DNA from: Tilletia caries | Taxonomy: Eukaryota; Basidiomycota; Exobasidiomycetes; Tilletiales; Tilletiaceae | Direction of reading: 5' to 3' | Length of the DNA: 64,000 nucleotides | Assembly (NCBI GenBank): GCA_032718865.1 | Contig: JALUTQ010000027.1 | Span: 558,001 to 622,000 of the forward strand | In this document: positions 1-11,956 of the stretch, one piece after another | Layout of the letters: every line of letters starts with the position of its first letter | Numbering within the stretch: the stretch's first letter is position 1 | Position numbers and translations under genes: made by a program | Notes under the pieces: model-generated | The model's database searches: none | Told to the model about the DNA's origin: nothing | The model's input: the letters and a program-made list of their open reading frames with translations, nothing else

Positions 1-2464
1 GGTTGCTCGAGTTCTGCAACGGAGGCCCACCACCGTTGATCCCACCACCGCCAGCACCAGTCTGCTGTATCGTCATCTGCTGCAACGCCGCATTCTGATG
101 CCGTGGTGACCGCACGACTCCAAAGCGCTGCTGATGCTGCTGTTGAGCCTGAGCGAACGCTTGGACCTGCGCCTGCGCCTGTGCCTGTGCCTGTGCCTGT
201 CCGTTCGGACTAATGCCACCAACACTGCCCCCACCGCCGAAGTTCGGGTTGCCCATCATCATGGTGCCCCCACCCCCAAAGGATCCCACAGGCCCTACAC
301 CCATCCCCATCCCCATCCCCATCCCCATTCCCGTCCCAAGTCCCATACTCATCATCGCCGATGGCGAAAGTAGCCCACCAACACCATCGCCAGCGCCACC
401 ATTACCCGGCGGCACCGCATTCTCCCGGTCCGCAAACCCACCACCCCCACCCCCACCGCCACCACCGCCACCGCCGGTCAACCGACTCTGCAACTGCACA
501 CAAGTCGCCTTCCACCGATCACGCTCATGTCTCAACTCAGCAATCTCCCGATCCTTCCGGACGATGTTCTGCTGGTCCGTGCTGAGCTTCTCAATGGCCC
601 GCTGGAGTAAAGCCGATTTGACGACCCGGGCTTCATGGGCGCTATGGTGGGCGGACCCGTTGTTGCTGTGGGACGACGAGTTGATGTCCCGGGCGAGGAC
701 TTGGCGCAGAGACTCGAAATGTTCTTGAAGTTCCGTCCGACGGCGGGCTTCGGAATTCAGCCGACGTTTGCGGACGACGTCTTTCCGGTGTTGATACTCC
801 GCCGAGCCGTAGTCGGTCATGGGCAGGGCCGATGTCGATCCTTGGGATGATCGACCGCCGCTATGGGCGCTGGAAGGGGCTAGTCCTCCTGATGTGGTCG
901 TTGTTGCTGCTGCGGACGACGTCGAGGATGAGTTCGCAGCACCACCGCTCCCACTCGCAGCTGTATCGGTGCTGATGGCCCCGATGGAGTAGGACAGGTC
1001 CAGACTATCATCCTCGGCCCCCTCTAAGCTATTCTCTTGACTATGCTGCCCACCACCAACTCCATTCCCAGAACCGAGCATCATCTCCGAGCCCATCTCG
1101 CTCGCCCTGCGCTTGGCGGGACTACCAGCGGCAGAAGATGAGATCGATCCGACCAGTGTCGTCGCCGAGCTCGTGGTCGAGGGCGAGAACGGAGACAGGG
1201 CGGTGTCGAGGTTGGAGTACGAAGGGTGGTGGAAATGATTGATATGGGTATTGTTGTGGTTGTGGTTGTTGATCGTCGAGCTTGTGCTGCTGCTGTGGTG
1301 GTGGTTCGGGTTCATGGGCATACCGAAGCGGAAAACAGGCCCACCGTTCGATGGTGCTCGACCGGTGGGGCTGGCTTGTGATGGAATCTGCGGTTGCTGG
1401 TGTTGGTGATGCTGGTGCGGATGACCTCTTCCGACGAGCCGAGCGGGCCCGGCCGACATGGGCTGCTGTTGTCCATTGCCGATGTGGTTCGACCCTCTGA
1501 AGGGGGTCATCATCTGACCACCACCATTAGCACCGCCAGCACCGTTCTGAGCTTGGAAGGAGTATGAGTTCTCGATCGTCCGCTGAACTACCGGCGATTC
1601 GGCCTCGGTCTTGATCGAGAAGCCAAATGGGTAGGGAGCCTGTTCGATCCCGGGCGCCATGGTATTGGTGCCGTTGAAGGGGAACTGAGGCTGTGACTGC
1701 CAGGGCATGTTCGTGCCACGAGGAAAGGGTGGTTGAAGTAACGGTCCTTGCGCATGATTGTGCATGTTCGGCGGCATGGAGGCAGCCGAAGACGGGATCG
1801 AGGTCGCAGGACCACTCCCACCAGACATCTGGCCCGGTAGCGAGGTGAGGTTGGGATTCATATTGGCAAAGTTGGCCGCCATGAACCTCGGATCGGTTCC
1901 TGGTGGCCAGAATGACATGCCGTTGTGATCGGGTATGAGTCGTGGTGGTGCGCCGGGAGGGAGTGAGGATGATGATGGGCCCGGGGTGGTGGTGATGAGA
2001 GCACTGAAGAAGTCCTGGGAGCCGAGCTGGAGGGCGGCATCACCGACGCCGGGGATCATGCCGTGGGCCGAAGACGAGGACGATGAGGAGGGGGGCATGC
2101 TACCGGTTGGAGTACTGTTGGAGTTGTGACCTCCAGACCCGTTCCCATTGGCATTGCTATTGCCGTTGCTATTGCCGTTGCTATCGCCGCCGTTGCTCGC
2201 ACCTGCGCCGTTCGCAAGTTGCTGGGCAACCGAACTTGGGGCAGTAGGGTCCCGATCGGAGCTGTTGTTCCGGCCTTGCTCATTGTTGGGTGACTGATCC
2301 ATCTGGGAGTTGGAGGCCGATTGACCGAGGCCGAGGGTATTCATCAACTCGAACTGCTGCAAGTCGGAGGGCATGAGGTTGGGATCGTGTGCGCATGACT
2401 GCTGCTGAGATGACGACGATCCTGATGACGCGGGGTGCTCGGTAGGTGAGGCCGAGGACGTCAT
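1..2464 (-). CDS. bHLH transcription factor, C-terminus beyond window
   Basis: The ATG at 2464 opens a frame of 821 codons that is still open at the window edge, so the C-terminus is missing. The first ~560 residues are low-complexity (Ser, Gly, Asn, Gln and His runs), as in fungal activators. A basic helix-loop-helix follows: basic region RKRRLNSEARRRTEL (about 565-579) with Glu572, Arg575 and Arg576 at the DNA-contact positions, then helix 1 (LQEHFESLRQVL), a loop, and helix 2 (VVKSALLQRAIEKL) running into a short coiled coil. The Arg at basic position 13 is the class-B residue that normally goes with CACGTG sites; the usual His at position 5 is Arg. C-terminal stretches are GM- and AQ-repeats. 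It is a nuclear DNA-binding protein by family knowledge. Its targets are unknown, and I cannot assign it to a named fungal bHLH. Confidence 0.85.
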   Translation of the reverse strand, partial: MTSSASPTEHPASSGSSSSQQQSCAHDPNLMPSDLQQFELMNTLGLGQSASNSQMDQSPNNEQGRNNSSDRDPTAPSSVAQQLANGAGASNGGDSNGNSNGNSNANGNGSGGHNSNSTPTGSMPPSSSSSSSAHGMIPGVGDAALQLGSQDFFSALITTTPGPSSSSLPPGAPPRLIPDHNGMSFWPPGTDPRFMAANFANMNPNLTSLPGQMSGGSGPATSIPSSAASMPPNMHNHAQGPLLQPPFPRGTNMPWQSQPQFPFNGTNTMAPGIEQAPYPFGFSIKTEAESPVVQRTIENSYSFQAQNGAGGANGGGQMMTPFRGSNHIGNGQQQPMSAGPARLVGRGHPHQHHQHQQPQIPSQASPTGRAPSNGGPVFRFGMPMNPNHHHSSSTSSTINNHNHNNTHINHFHHPSYSNLDTALSPFSPSTTSSATTLVGSISSSAAGSPAKRRASEMGSEMMLGSGNGVGGGQHSQENSLEGAEDDSLDLSYSIGAISTDTAASGSGGAANSSSTSSAAATTTTSGGLAPSSAHSGGRSSQGSTSALPMTDYGSAEYQHRKDVVRKRRLNSEARRRTELQEHFESLRQVLARDINSSSHSNNGSAHHSAHEARVVKSALLQRAIEKLSTDQQNIVRKDREIAELRHERDRWKATCVQLQSRLTGGGGGGGGGGGGGFADRENAVPPGNGGAGDGVGGLLSPSAMMSMGLGTGMGMGMGMGMGVGPVGSFGGGGTMMMGNPNFGGGGSVGGISPNGQAQAQAQAQAQVQAFAQAQQQHQQRFGVVRSPRHQNAALQQMTIQQTGAGGGGINGGGPPLQNSSN

Positions 2465-2489
2465 GGGGCGGGTTCTCCTTGGGTGAGTG

Positions 2490-2602
2490 CTGGGAGGACA
2501 CAGTTCATCAGGACGCGGTAAGACTACATGGCAAGTGGGGCGGGGGGAAGGAGGAGGCGGAGGCGGAGGCGGAGGCGGAGGGTGGGGTGCAGCGATACTC
2601 AC
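2490..2602 (-). other. Probable 5'UTR intron of the bHLH gene
   Basis: On the minus strand a strong donor, AG|GTGAGTATC at 2602, is followed by branch-like CTGATGA and an acceptor TCCCAG at 2490, 25 bases before the start codon. The exon upstream has stops in frame with the CDS, so this would be a leader intron. It is not confirmed by transcript data. Confidence 0.5.
2550..2583. repeat. GGAGGC hexanucleotide microsatellite
   Basis: About five tandem copies of GGAGGC lie inside the predicted leader intron of the bHLH gene. On the transcribed strand this is a pyrimidine tract that could act as a polypyrimidine element. Confidence 0.7.
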
Positions 2603-4483
2603 CTGCTAGGCCTAGGACTGGGTGAGTGCAGACAGCGTGTTGGGCTTCTCGGCGACAGGGGAGGAGAGGGAGGAAGGGAAGGTGTTGGACTCCGGCGGTG
2701 CTGGTGTTGGACTGAACGCAGCGGGCATTCAGAGGAGGAAGGGGACGAGCGTGGGAAAGAGATATGTACGTATGGGACAGACACAGCCAGCGAGAAGGAA
2801 GGAGCGAAGGAAGGGAGGAACGGAAGCGGAAGCGGAAGCGGAAACAAGAGAGGGGAGCTGGGGGTGGGTACGTGGGAAGATTTCGGTCACGGCTGGAAAC
2901 CCAGCGAGCAGAGCACAGTGACGAGACGAGACCAACACCACCCGAAGCTAGGCCCTAAGGCAAACGCAAATCACTCCCGCGCAGAGGAGGTCAACAACAA
3001 CTACACCGCGCACGAAGGTGGGAAGGAAAGCGTATACATAATGGACTCGGGGAGGTCGGAGCAGGAATGACAAGCCACTCGTCTTGGATCGTCCCACCAG
3101 CGAGGACAATAGGAACGAGCACACTTCCAATAAAAGAAGCATAAACTCACACCATAAACCACCGAATCTCTCAGCTCCACTCGCCAGCGCGTCACCCCAG
3201 GCAGGCCACAGCCCACAGCCCTTCGCAAATCCACATTGACTTCACACCGGCTGCTCATTGTATCATGTACATGATCGCGTCCATGGGTAGCTCGTCGTCG
3301 TCGTTGAGCGCAGAGCTTGTCGTAAGGGAAGGGAAGTGTTGCCTCGGCGTAATCGGGCACGGAAAACACCGAGCGCCGATGGATGAAACTTTCGGCGCCT
3401 CGGAGCCTTATTGTTCAACTTCTCGGAGCTTGGGCGTTCCTTGCTTCCAACTTCCAGTTCGCAGCCTTCGCACCACCCAGGCGGCAGGCTCAGGCTGCAG
3501 GCACCACTTGCTACATATGTATGCTTCCTGTACCAGTGTATGTACGCGATCGATCGCCCACGGCGTTCGCGGCGTGTGAGTGTTTGCTCTCCTTGGTATG
3601 ACCGCCCTCCTTCACCTTCTTCCTCCCCAGCTTGCGTCCAGACTCCAGCATGCTCGTCTTCACTCTTCTCTATCTTGACCCCGGGTTGGACCTCCTCCAC
3701 TTGCTGCCCATGAACGCACGAACCCTCGTCCGAAGATGAGCGAGAGAACGACAGCGTCCTCTTGCTCGCCCCTCGTCCCTCTCCAGAGAGTCCAGAACTC
3801 ATCGCCTGATCATGGTCCTCCCTCTGTCGGGCACTGCGCACTCGGGGTCGACATCGTCAAACCTTGCAACTCAGCCTGTTCGGCTAGCCCGACCTGCACC
3901 GCCGATCATCTTCGCCAAAGAAAAGGTCCGTGTACCCCCTTCTTTCATGCGGCGCCTCCAAACTCAAATTCCACCAAAAACAGGCTTTCCGCTATTCTTG
4001 CCCAACCTGCTTACATATGTCGGGAGCGTGTGAAGCGTTCTTCTGGACTCTACGAAGAGAGGAGCCGTAAGGTACAGCACGCTATCCCGGGCTTCGGGGC
4101 TGGCTTCGTCCTTCGACTGCCCTCAACTTGGACCGCATCGCATCAAGTTCGGCGCCCTTCCCACGGTCTTGAGCGCACCAAGGCGCTTAGCGCTGGGTGT
4201 GGGCGACCGACGAACTCGACGGGGACCGAAATGCACCTGAGGCCTGAACGCCTGAGCATCCCACTTCCCATCAGGCATCAAGTTGTGGATGGAAGACTGG
4301 ACACAATGGTCAAGGGATGGAATCATTCCTGTGCGACGTGCTCGTATTACATATCAACTTGTACTCGGGATCTCTCCTGGAGATCTTTTGGAATCGTATA
4401 TTAGACCACAACGGGACGGGAGGAAAAAAGTGTCTGTATGTAAAATGTGCGGAGTGTTACCGAATGCAGGGTGATAAATGGTT
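2603..4483. promoter_or_regulatory. Intergenic: bHLH promoter and 3' flank of the Pls-like gene
   Basis: About 1.9 kb. From 2620 to 2860 the plus strand is strongly purine-rich, so the bHLH leader would be pyrimidine-rich, as for other leaders in this window. A minus-strand open frame at 3263-3802 is listed separately. I see no RNA gene or mobile-element ends. Confidence 0.5.
3263..3802 (-). CDS. Doubtful hypothetical ORF (179 aa)
   Basis: An ATG-initiated frame with a charged, Ser- and Glu-rich N-terminal half lies between the bHLH gene and the Pls-like gene on the same strand. The composition of the first 70 residues is compatible with coding, but no domain is recognisable and the second half looks random. 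It could be an upstream exon of the bHLH gene, a small orphan gene, or chance. Confidence 0.15.
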   Translation of the reverse strand: MSSGLSGEGRGASKRTLSFSRSSSDEGSCVHGQQVEEVQPGVKIEKSEDEHAGVWTQAGEEEGEGGRSYQGEQTLTRRERRGRSIAYIHWYRKHTYVASGACSLSLPPGWCEGCELEVGSKERPSSEKLNNKAPRRRKFHPSALGVFRARLRRGNTSLPLRQALRSTTTTSYPWTRSCT

Positions 4484-7400
4484 TCAGGCCGTAGAAGCGC
4501 ACATGCTCGACGTAGCGGAGAATCCGGTTCGAGCAGGCGAGATGTCGCGGGTCGTCATGCCCTCGACATTCCCATTCTCGCTCTCAGCGCCGTCCTTGAC
4601 CTCCAGCCGATCCGCGACGTCTGCGCATCCGACGACGCCCTGCGTTCGCGCACCGGGAACTTGCAGAAGGCCAGTATCCTTCCCTCCGCCGCCGCCGCCG
4701 CGTCGGGCTCGTAACCGCTTCGCACGCGAAGGCGACACCGATACCGAAGTTGCTCTAACCTTCGCAGGCGCAGCACGGGGTCGAGCGGGCAGACCCTGGT
4801 ATGCATGCCCGTCCTCGAGGTTCTCGCCCTTCATGTTGAGACTTAGACTGCCCAGCAGGGAACCTTCGCCCATGGACGAGTCGGGCAGGGCGATGGTGAA
4901 GGAGCGGATAGAGGCGCGGGCTCCGATCGTCACCTTGCCCAGCTTGAGGACGCGGTTTAGCCAGAGATGCGTTTGTAGACCGACGAACTGTTGGAGCAAA
5001 GGAGGAAGGTGAGTTCACCACAGGTATTGGAGAAATCGCACCGAAAGGTGTATCTAGACTCACTGAATTCAGACAGGCCTCGTCTCCAATCTCCACAAGG
5101 TCCCACTCAGTGATATGGCAGCCGACCAAACACACCCGCTTGCCGATCTTGACTCCCAGCATCCGGTAGCAGATGCACAGGAACTCCGTGCCGAACAGGT
5201 GCTTGAGCAGCATGTCGATCAGCAGACTCTCGAAGGTCGCCGTCAGTCCTTCGGAGAGCCATAGCTTGAGGCTCCACAGGGGCCATGCTTCGGGGACGTA
5301 GCGCCAGAATAGGGACCACTTGAGCGCGAGGGTGACCAGGAGAGCTGCAAGAGGTGTACAATGTTAGCGATTGCAGGAGAACGAATGGAGAAGGAAGGGG
5401 AAAGACGTACCAGGCGTGGCGAACATAACCAGATAGTACGCAGGCAGCAAGACCATCGTGTCCACCCATCCAATCACATTCCGGAGCGAAATGACGATCT
5501 GGAGGGTATAGCCAAGTCCGTAGACGGTGACCAGCGGAGGAATCAAGATCCGAACGGCCTCGACTACCAAACGGAGGATAACGAGTCGTCGCGAGGGGTT
5601 GAACAGGACCGAGTCATCGAATTGGCCTTCCACAGCTTGCTCGCGACTGGGCAAGAGGACCGTTGGAGAACCGAAGCAGCTCCCACCTTCGGGTAGCGGG
5701 GAGGACGGGTCGGGACCGAGGGAGAGCACGCCGACTAGGGTGTCGGACTTCATGGTTGTGCCTTGTGGGATCACGGAGAGGTTGCCACCGAAGGCACGCT
5801 CGCCCAGCACGGTGCGCTTCATAGTGATCTCGTTGCGCCGGATGCTGGACTCGCCCAGGACGACCGAGTCGGCGACGTACGACTCAGCGCCTGCGAGGTT
5901 TCGTCGAAGGCAAAAGGCAAACTGTCAGTGGCCTGGGCCCTGGACGAAACACCTGGATAGAAATGTGAGAAAGGCACTCACCGACTTCGAGCAGATCATA
6001 CTCCACACCTTTCGCCGTACTAATCTCGGCCCGGTGCCCAATCTTGACACCAATCGCACGTAGAAGATACACCGCATACATCGTCCCATAGATCGGCCGA
6101 ACAATGTTCATCGTAAGGTCCATCATCCGATCAAGCAACCATTTGCGCAAGAAGAACAGCGAGTGGACCTTGTACGTGCCCTCCCGGACCTTGGGCAGGA
6201 TGACCCGACGCAGGACGAGCAGTTCCAGAATGACGGAGGTCGTGTAGGCGAGGGTGACGAGGGGTGCGATGAAGAGGACGGAGAGGTAGGCGTTGATGGA
6301 GCCGAACTCGACGTAGTCGAAGAGCAGCAGGCCGGGGATCTGGGGGATGAGGTAGAGCAAGGGAAGGACCATCGTGATGAGGAACCACTGGCTGACGGCC
6401 ATGGCGAGATAGCGAGCCTTGCCAGGTCGGTTGTAACTTGCCGAGGCCTTCTCATCGTCGCCAGTCGGAGAGTGTTCGGCCTGACGCATGTACTTGGCGG
6501 GACTTCCATGCCATCGCTCGCCGGCGGGGACAACGCAATCTTCGGGAAGCATGGAGAGCGGGGCCAGCTCGCCAAAGTCTTCCACGGTCGCACCGCCTTC
6601 GACGACGGCTGTACCTGCGATGTGAGCGTTGTTCCCGATGACGATCTTGCGGAGCTTCAGAACGTTGCCTTCGACGTAGGATACCGGGAAGCCGGCCTCG
6701 GCGCCAAGTGCTGCAAAAATCAGAATGTTCCGTTCAGCAATAGCTCAGACGAGCAACGATGGCAATTCACAAACTCGGAAACTCACTTGCGTCGTCGCCG
6801 ATGGTGATCAAGTCTGCGCATGCACCGAGAGCAATGTTACCCAGCTGGCAGTAGTCACCAATCTTCGCACCCATACACCGGTAGTAAATCGCGAGCATCG
6901 GCGAGTTCGCCATGACCTTCGTGTTGATCTTCGCATGCAAACGTTCAACGAGCCACCAACGGAGATAGAACCACCCCCACACATCATGGTCGCCCTCTTG
7001 CACCCGGCCGAGGAGGATCCACTTCGTCGCGACGGTGATCACGGTGATGAACATGGGAATCGTGATGAACGCGGCCCAGGCACCTCCGAGAGCCGCGAGG
7101 ATGCAGATCGGTCCGTCGATCAGGTCTAGCAGGTAGTCGAAGATCAGGTAGGGCACCAAGATCTCTATGGCGCCGAGGAAGAAGAGGAAGAGGATGCATA
7201 CACCCTGGGCGAGTGTGCAGAGTGCGTGCTTGGTCGGGTTGGCGGCCTTGTGCACTGGACTCAGGTGCGCCGGTCGAGTCGGCTGTCTGCGAGGATTATT
7301 TCCCGCGTGCTTCTCGGTAGTCTCGAATGACTCTAGGGACGAGAAGGACGGCGAGTGGACGAGTGTCGAGTCGCCCGGCATGGGGAAACGTTTTGCGAGC

Positions 7401-9438
7401 TGTAGAGGTGTCCGGCACTCGTACATATCGTGAAGAGCAATCATGTTGAAAGGGTTTGCGTTCCACTCGTCGCTGCCTTTCCTGCACTTGGAGACCAGAA
7501 TGGCGCAGAGCAAACTGTGGCCGCCGAGATCGAGGAAGAAGTCGTCGTCCGCGTTGATGGTGGGCGCCTGTGGGAAGACGGAAGCGAACATCTCCTGCAT
7601 CAGACCGAGAGAAGTATCGCGGTCGTAGGAGACTTGTGCTTGCGACTGGGCGGACTCTGCGGCTTCCTGAGCAGTCTTTTCAGCATGAGCCTGTGAAAGC
7701 GCCTTGACTCCCTTGGCGTTGATCTTGCCTGAGGGAAGACGGGGCATCTCCTCGGCGCTGATCTGGAAGTAGGCCTCGGGGTGCATGTACGCTGGCAGCG
7801 CACTGAGTCCCTGTCGTAGTTCAGCCAGATTCATGCTGACCCCATCGGAGAACACCAGCCAAGCTTCGAGCTGTGCTGCGTCCGTCCCTTCATTGGCGAG
7901 AATGACGGATGCTGCTCGGACGTTGGGAGAGGCAAGGCTGAGGGCGTTCTCGATCTCACCGAGCTCGATTCGGAAGCCACGATGCTTGACCTGTGTGTCG
8001 ATTCGGCCACGGAACAGGAAACGGCCCTCATCGTCCATTCGCACACGATCACCAGTACGGTAGATGCGTTCTCCTTCACGGAAGGGATGCGGAATGAACT
8101 TGGCGGCCGTCATCTCTGGAAGACCCACGTATCCACGACCAACGCATGGACCTCCGATGGCAAGTTCGCCTTCGGCTCCTGGTCCGGGCACGATTGGTTT
8201 TGGCGAGCCGCTCTGTGCATCATCGGCAGGGATGTCAAGCAAGAGGGCATGATATGACGGCAGCGGCCGTCCAATTGTGACTTCGCGGTCGGGAAGTAGC
8301 TCGTCGATTGTGGAGGTGACCGTGGCTTCGGTTGGACCGTATGTGTTCCAAACGCGGGTAGTCGGACGCCAGATTCGCTTGACAAGGGCAGGAGGGCAGG
8401 CTTCGCCACCAAGATTGATCACCCGGATGGACTCCGGAAGACTGCCTTGCTCGCCGAGGCCTTCCATTGTCATGATGGACAGCAAGGTAGGCACAGCGTT
8501 CAAGATGGTGACGCCTCGTTGGGCCCAAATTCCGTTGGTACCCCCGAGGGCGGACGCATCTCGGCACTCTTCTCGTGCGCCTACAGCGATGTGGGCACCG
8601 ACGGCGAAGGAGCACCATGTCTCCTCAATCCACTTACAAAAGGAAAGAAGCTCAGCAATTTGAAACTTGGACTGACGGGATCGCAGCGGCCACTCACCAT
8701 GTCAAAGGCTGCACTGAAGCCTTGCCATGTTGTGTCCGTTGATTTGAGGCCAAGAAGGGAGCCCTCGCTGAGTACAAAGATGAGGGCGGAGCGATGGCTG
8801 ATGGCAATTCCCTTCGGCGTACCGGTCGTGCCACTTGTGTAGATCATGTACGCAGTTTGAGACGGTTCAGGCTCAACGAGGTCGACTCTGGGCAAGGACT
8901 CGTTGAGGAGGTCGGTGTAAAGGAAGACTGTCGGTCGGACACGCTCTTCGATGGCAAGTACTGCTTCTTGCGCTCGGCCGAAGTGGGCCTTGTCGGTGAG
9001 AATGACTGAAGCTCGCGCGTTCTCAAGACAGACGTTTACTCTGGCTGTGGGGGCATCCGCATCGAATGGAAGCCATGTGGCACCGCTGAATGTTGCTGCC
9101 AGGACGGACAGGTTGAGCTCTAGACTCCGTTCCAGCCATACACCGACCACGGGCAACTCGCCCTCAGCTCGTGCTGCTGTCGAAGAAGGGTGTGATTGGT
9201 GGGCGGCTCTGAGACGAGAGGCAGCGTTGAGGACTTGTTGGTGGACTTCATCGTAGCTCAGCATTACGAAGCCCTTGCTGTCTGAATGTTGGAATGAAAG
9301 AGCAGGGGAGGCAGGATGTTGCTTGGCCTGATCGGAGAACAGGGAGACGAGAGTTGTAACGCCGGCTGGGGCTGAGGGAGCGACTTCATGGCCCGGCCAG
9401 CCCAGAATTTCTTGAGGATGAGTGGGGGCGGTAGACAT
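4484..9438 (-). CDS. Pls-type adenylation-carrier-membrane synthetase (epsilon-poly-amino-acid synthetase-like)
   Basis: Six exons (9438-8698, 8632-6787, 6710-5982, 5890-5411, 5344-5064, 4987-4484) give 1526 aa. An NRPS adenylation domain comes first: YTSGTTGTPKG at 200-210, AAFDMWIEE with the Asp that contacts an amino-acid substrate, NTYGPTEATV, YRTGDR, and A10 motif LPSGKINAKG. A carrier domain follows (DLGGHSLL, phosphopantetheine Ser620). There is no condensation or thioesterase domain. Instead the C-terminal ~850 residues hold three repeats of paired membrane helices plus a soluble hexapeptide-like segment, beginning near MGAKIGDY (~838), AIGVKIGHR (~1081) and MLGVKIGKR (~1326). This matches bacterial epsilon-poly-L-lysine synthetase (Pls) and its fungal relatives, which link an amino acid into an isopeptide homopolymer at the membrane. 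The substrate here is an inference only. An in-frame ATG at 9609 is an alternative start; 9438 is preferred because the A-domain begins directly after it. Confidence 0.88.
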
Positions 9439-11425
9439 GGCCGGAATATAGCTCTGCCAAGAATTCGAGGGGAGGAAATTGAGCTTGGGAGGGTAAGAAT
9501 GGGCAAGGGTAGAGAAGGAAGAACGGGAGGAAGGAGTGAGCACAGAAGATGGCGGCAGTGTCAGGTTGACAACTGTCAATTCGCGAACACCCTCCGCCCT
9601 TTTGGGCATTTTGGACACAGCGTCGAACGCGCCCCCCCCACGTTGCGAAGAGCGACAAAAAAGTCAGAAGGATTCATGTTCGTTCCGGCACCTTTGGGGT
9701 CATCCCCGGACCCCGAACGAGCTCGGCTTTGGAAGCATGTCGCAATGCAGGTCTGTCGTAAATCGTAAGCCTGATACAAAATTAAGTCACGCAAGTGAGT
9801 GATGAGTTCCTGGTGAGCGCAAGGCTCGATTAGAATTGAGATCATGCAGATTGAGACCGGTGAACAGCGAGTGCACCCACCGTCCTTGAGTCTTGACCGC
9901 TTGACCAGCAACGCCCCACTCACGTCCCAGGCTCCAGGCTATACGTGATGCGTCCGCAGGTGTTGCGACATTATTAGGGACGACCTAGTGGTTCCCAGCC
10001 GGCGGCCCGTCGAGAGGGTCTTGCCTTGCCTCGCACAGATTGAGCAAATGGGAGTGACAGAAATGTTCAGTTCGCCTGCTAAGCGCTCGCTCACGGCGAC
10101 AACAGAAAACCAGACTGATTTTGCCACCCACTGCCGAGCGGTAACCAGCCGGTCAGGTCTATACGCGGAGAGAGTCAAGTTGAGCGGTGAGCGGGTTGCA
10201 GTCCGAACGGATATCGATGGTGCCATCGATGGGACAGCGGGGTGTCTACACAGCCGGTAACAGGGTCAAGGGTCAGAATGAGAGTGTCCTAGACTGAGTC
10301 AAGGACTGATGAGGAGAATAGAGAGGTTAGCGGTCAGCTCTGCAACGAGGTCTCCGTCGAAGACGATCTATACGCGTGGAACATGGGACTGGAGGCGATC
10401 GAAGCTCACCTCACATGAAGACAAAGGGTGGAGGAACAGCGCAACAGCGAACTGGGTCCGCGCTAGCGAGTAATTAGGCTCGCCGATTATCCGAGCCGGC
10501 GGTTCGTGCCTCGTTCAGAAGCAAGCGTCGCTCCTCCGACGCCACAGACACGGATCGTTGCAAGTTGCGAAGAGCACGCCGCTGGACGACGAGGAACCCA
10601 TTCCTGCTTCATTTTCATCGTTCATCTTCATGCCATGCATATGTGCTAGATCCGTGCGTGTCAGGGCAGGCGTGCTGGCTGCAGGTCGCAGGACCACGTC
10701 CACACGGTCCTTTGCCGGCGGGAGAAGTGAAGGCAAATGCCGGAGAGCTGAGCACCATGAAGCGATGAAGGTCAACGACAACGTTGTCCGAGCGACGAAA
10801 AACGTGCTTTGACGGGGCATCTGACTCACTTCGAGCTCGAATCGAATGCAATAAATGTTGCCGTGAAGAACCAACAACCTCGTTTCATGGAACCACGCCA
10901 GCGCTCCCACCCTGGACCCTTAACGAAAGTGTAGACGACCCCATAGAATCTAGCGTTGGTCTTTGCGTCAGTGGCGGTTTGGGGAACCCCCCGATCCTGA
11001 TTCCTGTCTGATCGGCCAGCCTGTAAGACGTACACGGTGCTCTGTAAATCATTTACGTAAGTCAGAAGACAGCAAAGAGCGATCAACGATCAACGATCTA
11101 GTCTCAGCGCTCAGCGCTGGCCGAGGAACATTCGAAGATCTGCAAGAACTAGCGATCAGCTTCCGTTGCTGCCGTGTGCCAGACTGAGCGCGCGAAGACG
11201 AGGATGGGGAACAGCGCACCGCTCACTAAGCTCCGGACCGCCCAACCGCCAACACTGACTGCCTACGGTGCAGCTCCAAGCGTGCGTGAGAACGTCTCTG
11301 CCTTCGACGGCTTCAACGTTTGACATGGCGGCAAGGCAACTGGAAGTTGGAACGTTCTGAAACGAAGTTGATGGGCCGCCGGCAGATTCCACGTGGTTGA
11401 CAACGTGAACACGTGGTAAATTCGG
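9439..11425. promoter_or_regulatory. Divergent intergenic region, Pls-like gene / CDK11
   Basis: About 2 kb separates the two start regions. Two CACGTG E-boxes lie 20 bp apart at 11390-11395 and 11410-11415, next to the inverted-repeat element that begins at 11426. No open frame resembles a protein and I saw no tRNA-like B box. Confidence 0.45.
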
Positions 11426-11956
11426 TAGTCTGGTCACACCAGACCGCGCTGTGCGCGGTCTGGCTCCACTTGACGAAATTTGAGTGACACCTCCCGCAAA
11501 ATTTTCCTTTTGCATCCAACCAACGCACACTTCCATGCCTCACAGCACCTTTACTCATCAACCAATGTCAGAACAAAGTCATCGGCCTTGTGAGGGTTAC
11601 ACCCAAAGTACACAGTCCAGGTGTTGTTTTGGTATTCCGGCACTTCCCATGGTCGTAGCTGACGCTTCTGTCAACCGCATTTCTGGTCTCTTCCTTTATC
11701 TGCTACCTCAGCCCTTTTTTTCCACTCCTCTGCATAGCAACAGCCTTGCTCAGTCAGTCGAAGGGAGTTTTTGAGTGAGTGAGGGCCCGTGCGCGAGCCC
11801 TCTGGAAGCGCGAGATGGGCGACGAAATGAGGTAGACAACTTTGGCTCTGAGTGAGGGAGGTGCCCAATGAAATCGAGTCGAGTGGTGCCAGACCGTCAC
11901 CACGGGATCTTGTGTCCTCTCATCACGTGCGTCGACGGTCTGGTGTGACCAGACTA
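11426..11956. mobile_element. Non-autonomous TIR element with 10-bp target duplication (531 bp)
   Basis: The ends are perfect 21-bp inverted repeats (11426-11446 and 11936-11956) starting TAGTCTGGTCACACC. The 10-mer GTAAATTCGG sits immediately outside both ends (11416-11425 and 11957-11966), which is a clear target-site duplication. Similarity continues inside the ends with further GGTCTGG copies. No transposase is encoded. A 10-bp duplication best fits a Mutator-like (MULE) derivative, but the superfamily is an inference. It lies ~130 bp upstream of the CDK11 start codon. Confidence 0.85.

Noticed and set aside
3736..4404. Plus-strand frame of 222 codons before the Pls-like 3' end
   Set aside because: No domain, no splice continuity, and composition typical of a random frame.
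4484..9438. Recent bacterial transfer of the Pls-like gene
   Set aside because: Five spliceosomal introns with canonical sites and codon use like the neighbours argue against recent acquisition. An old transfer cannot be judged without a tree.
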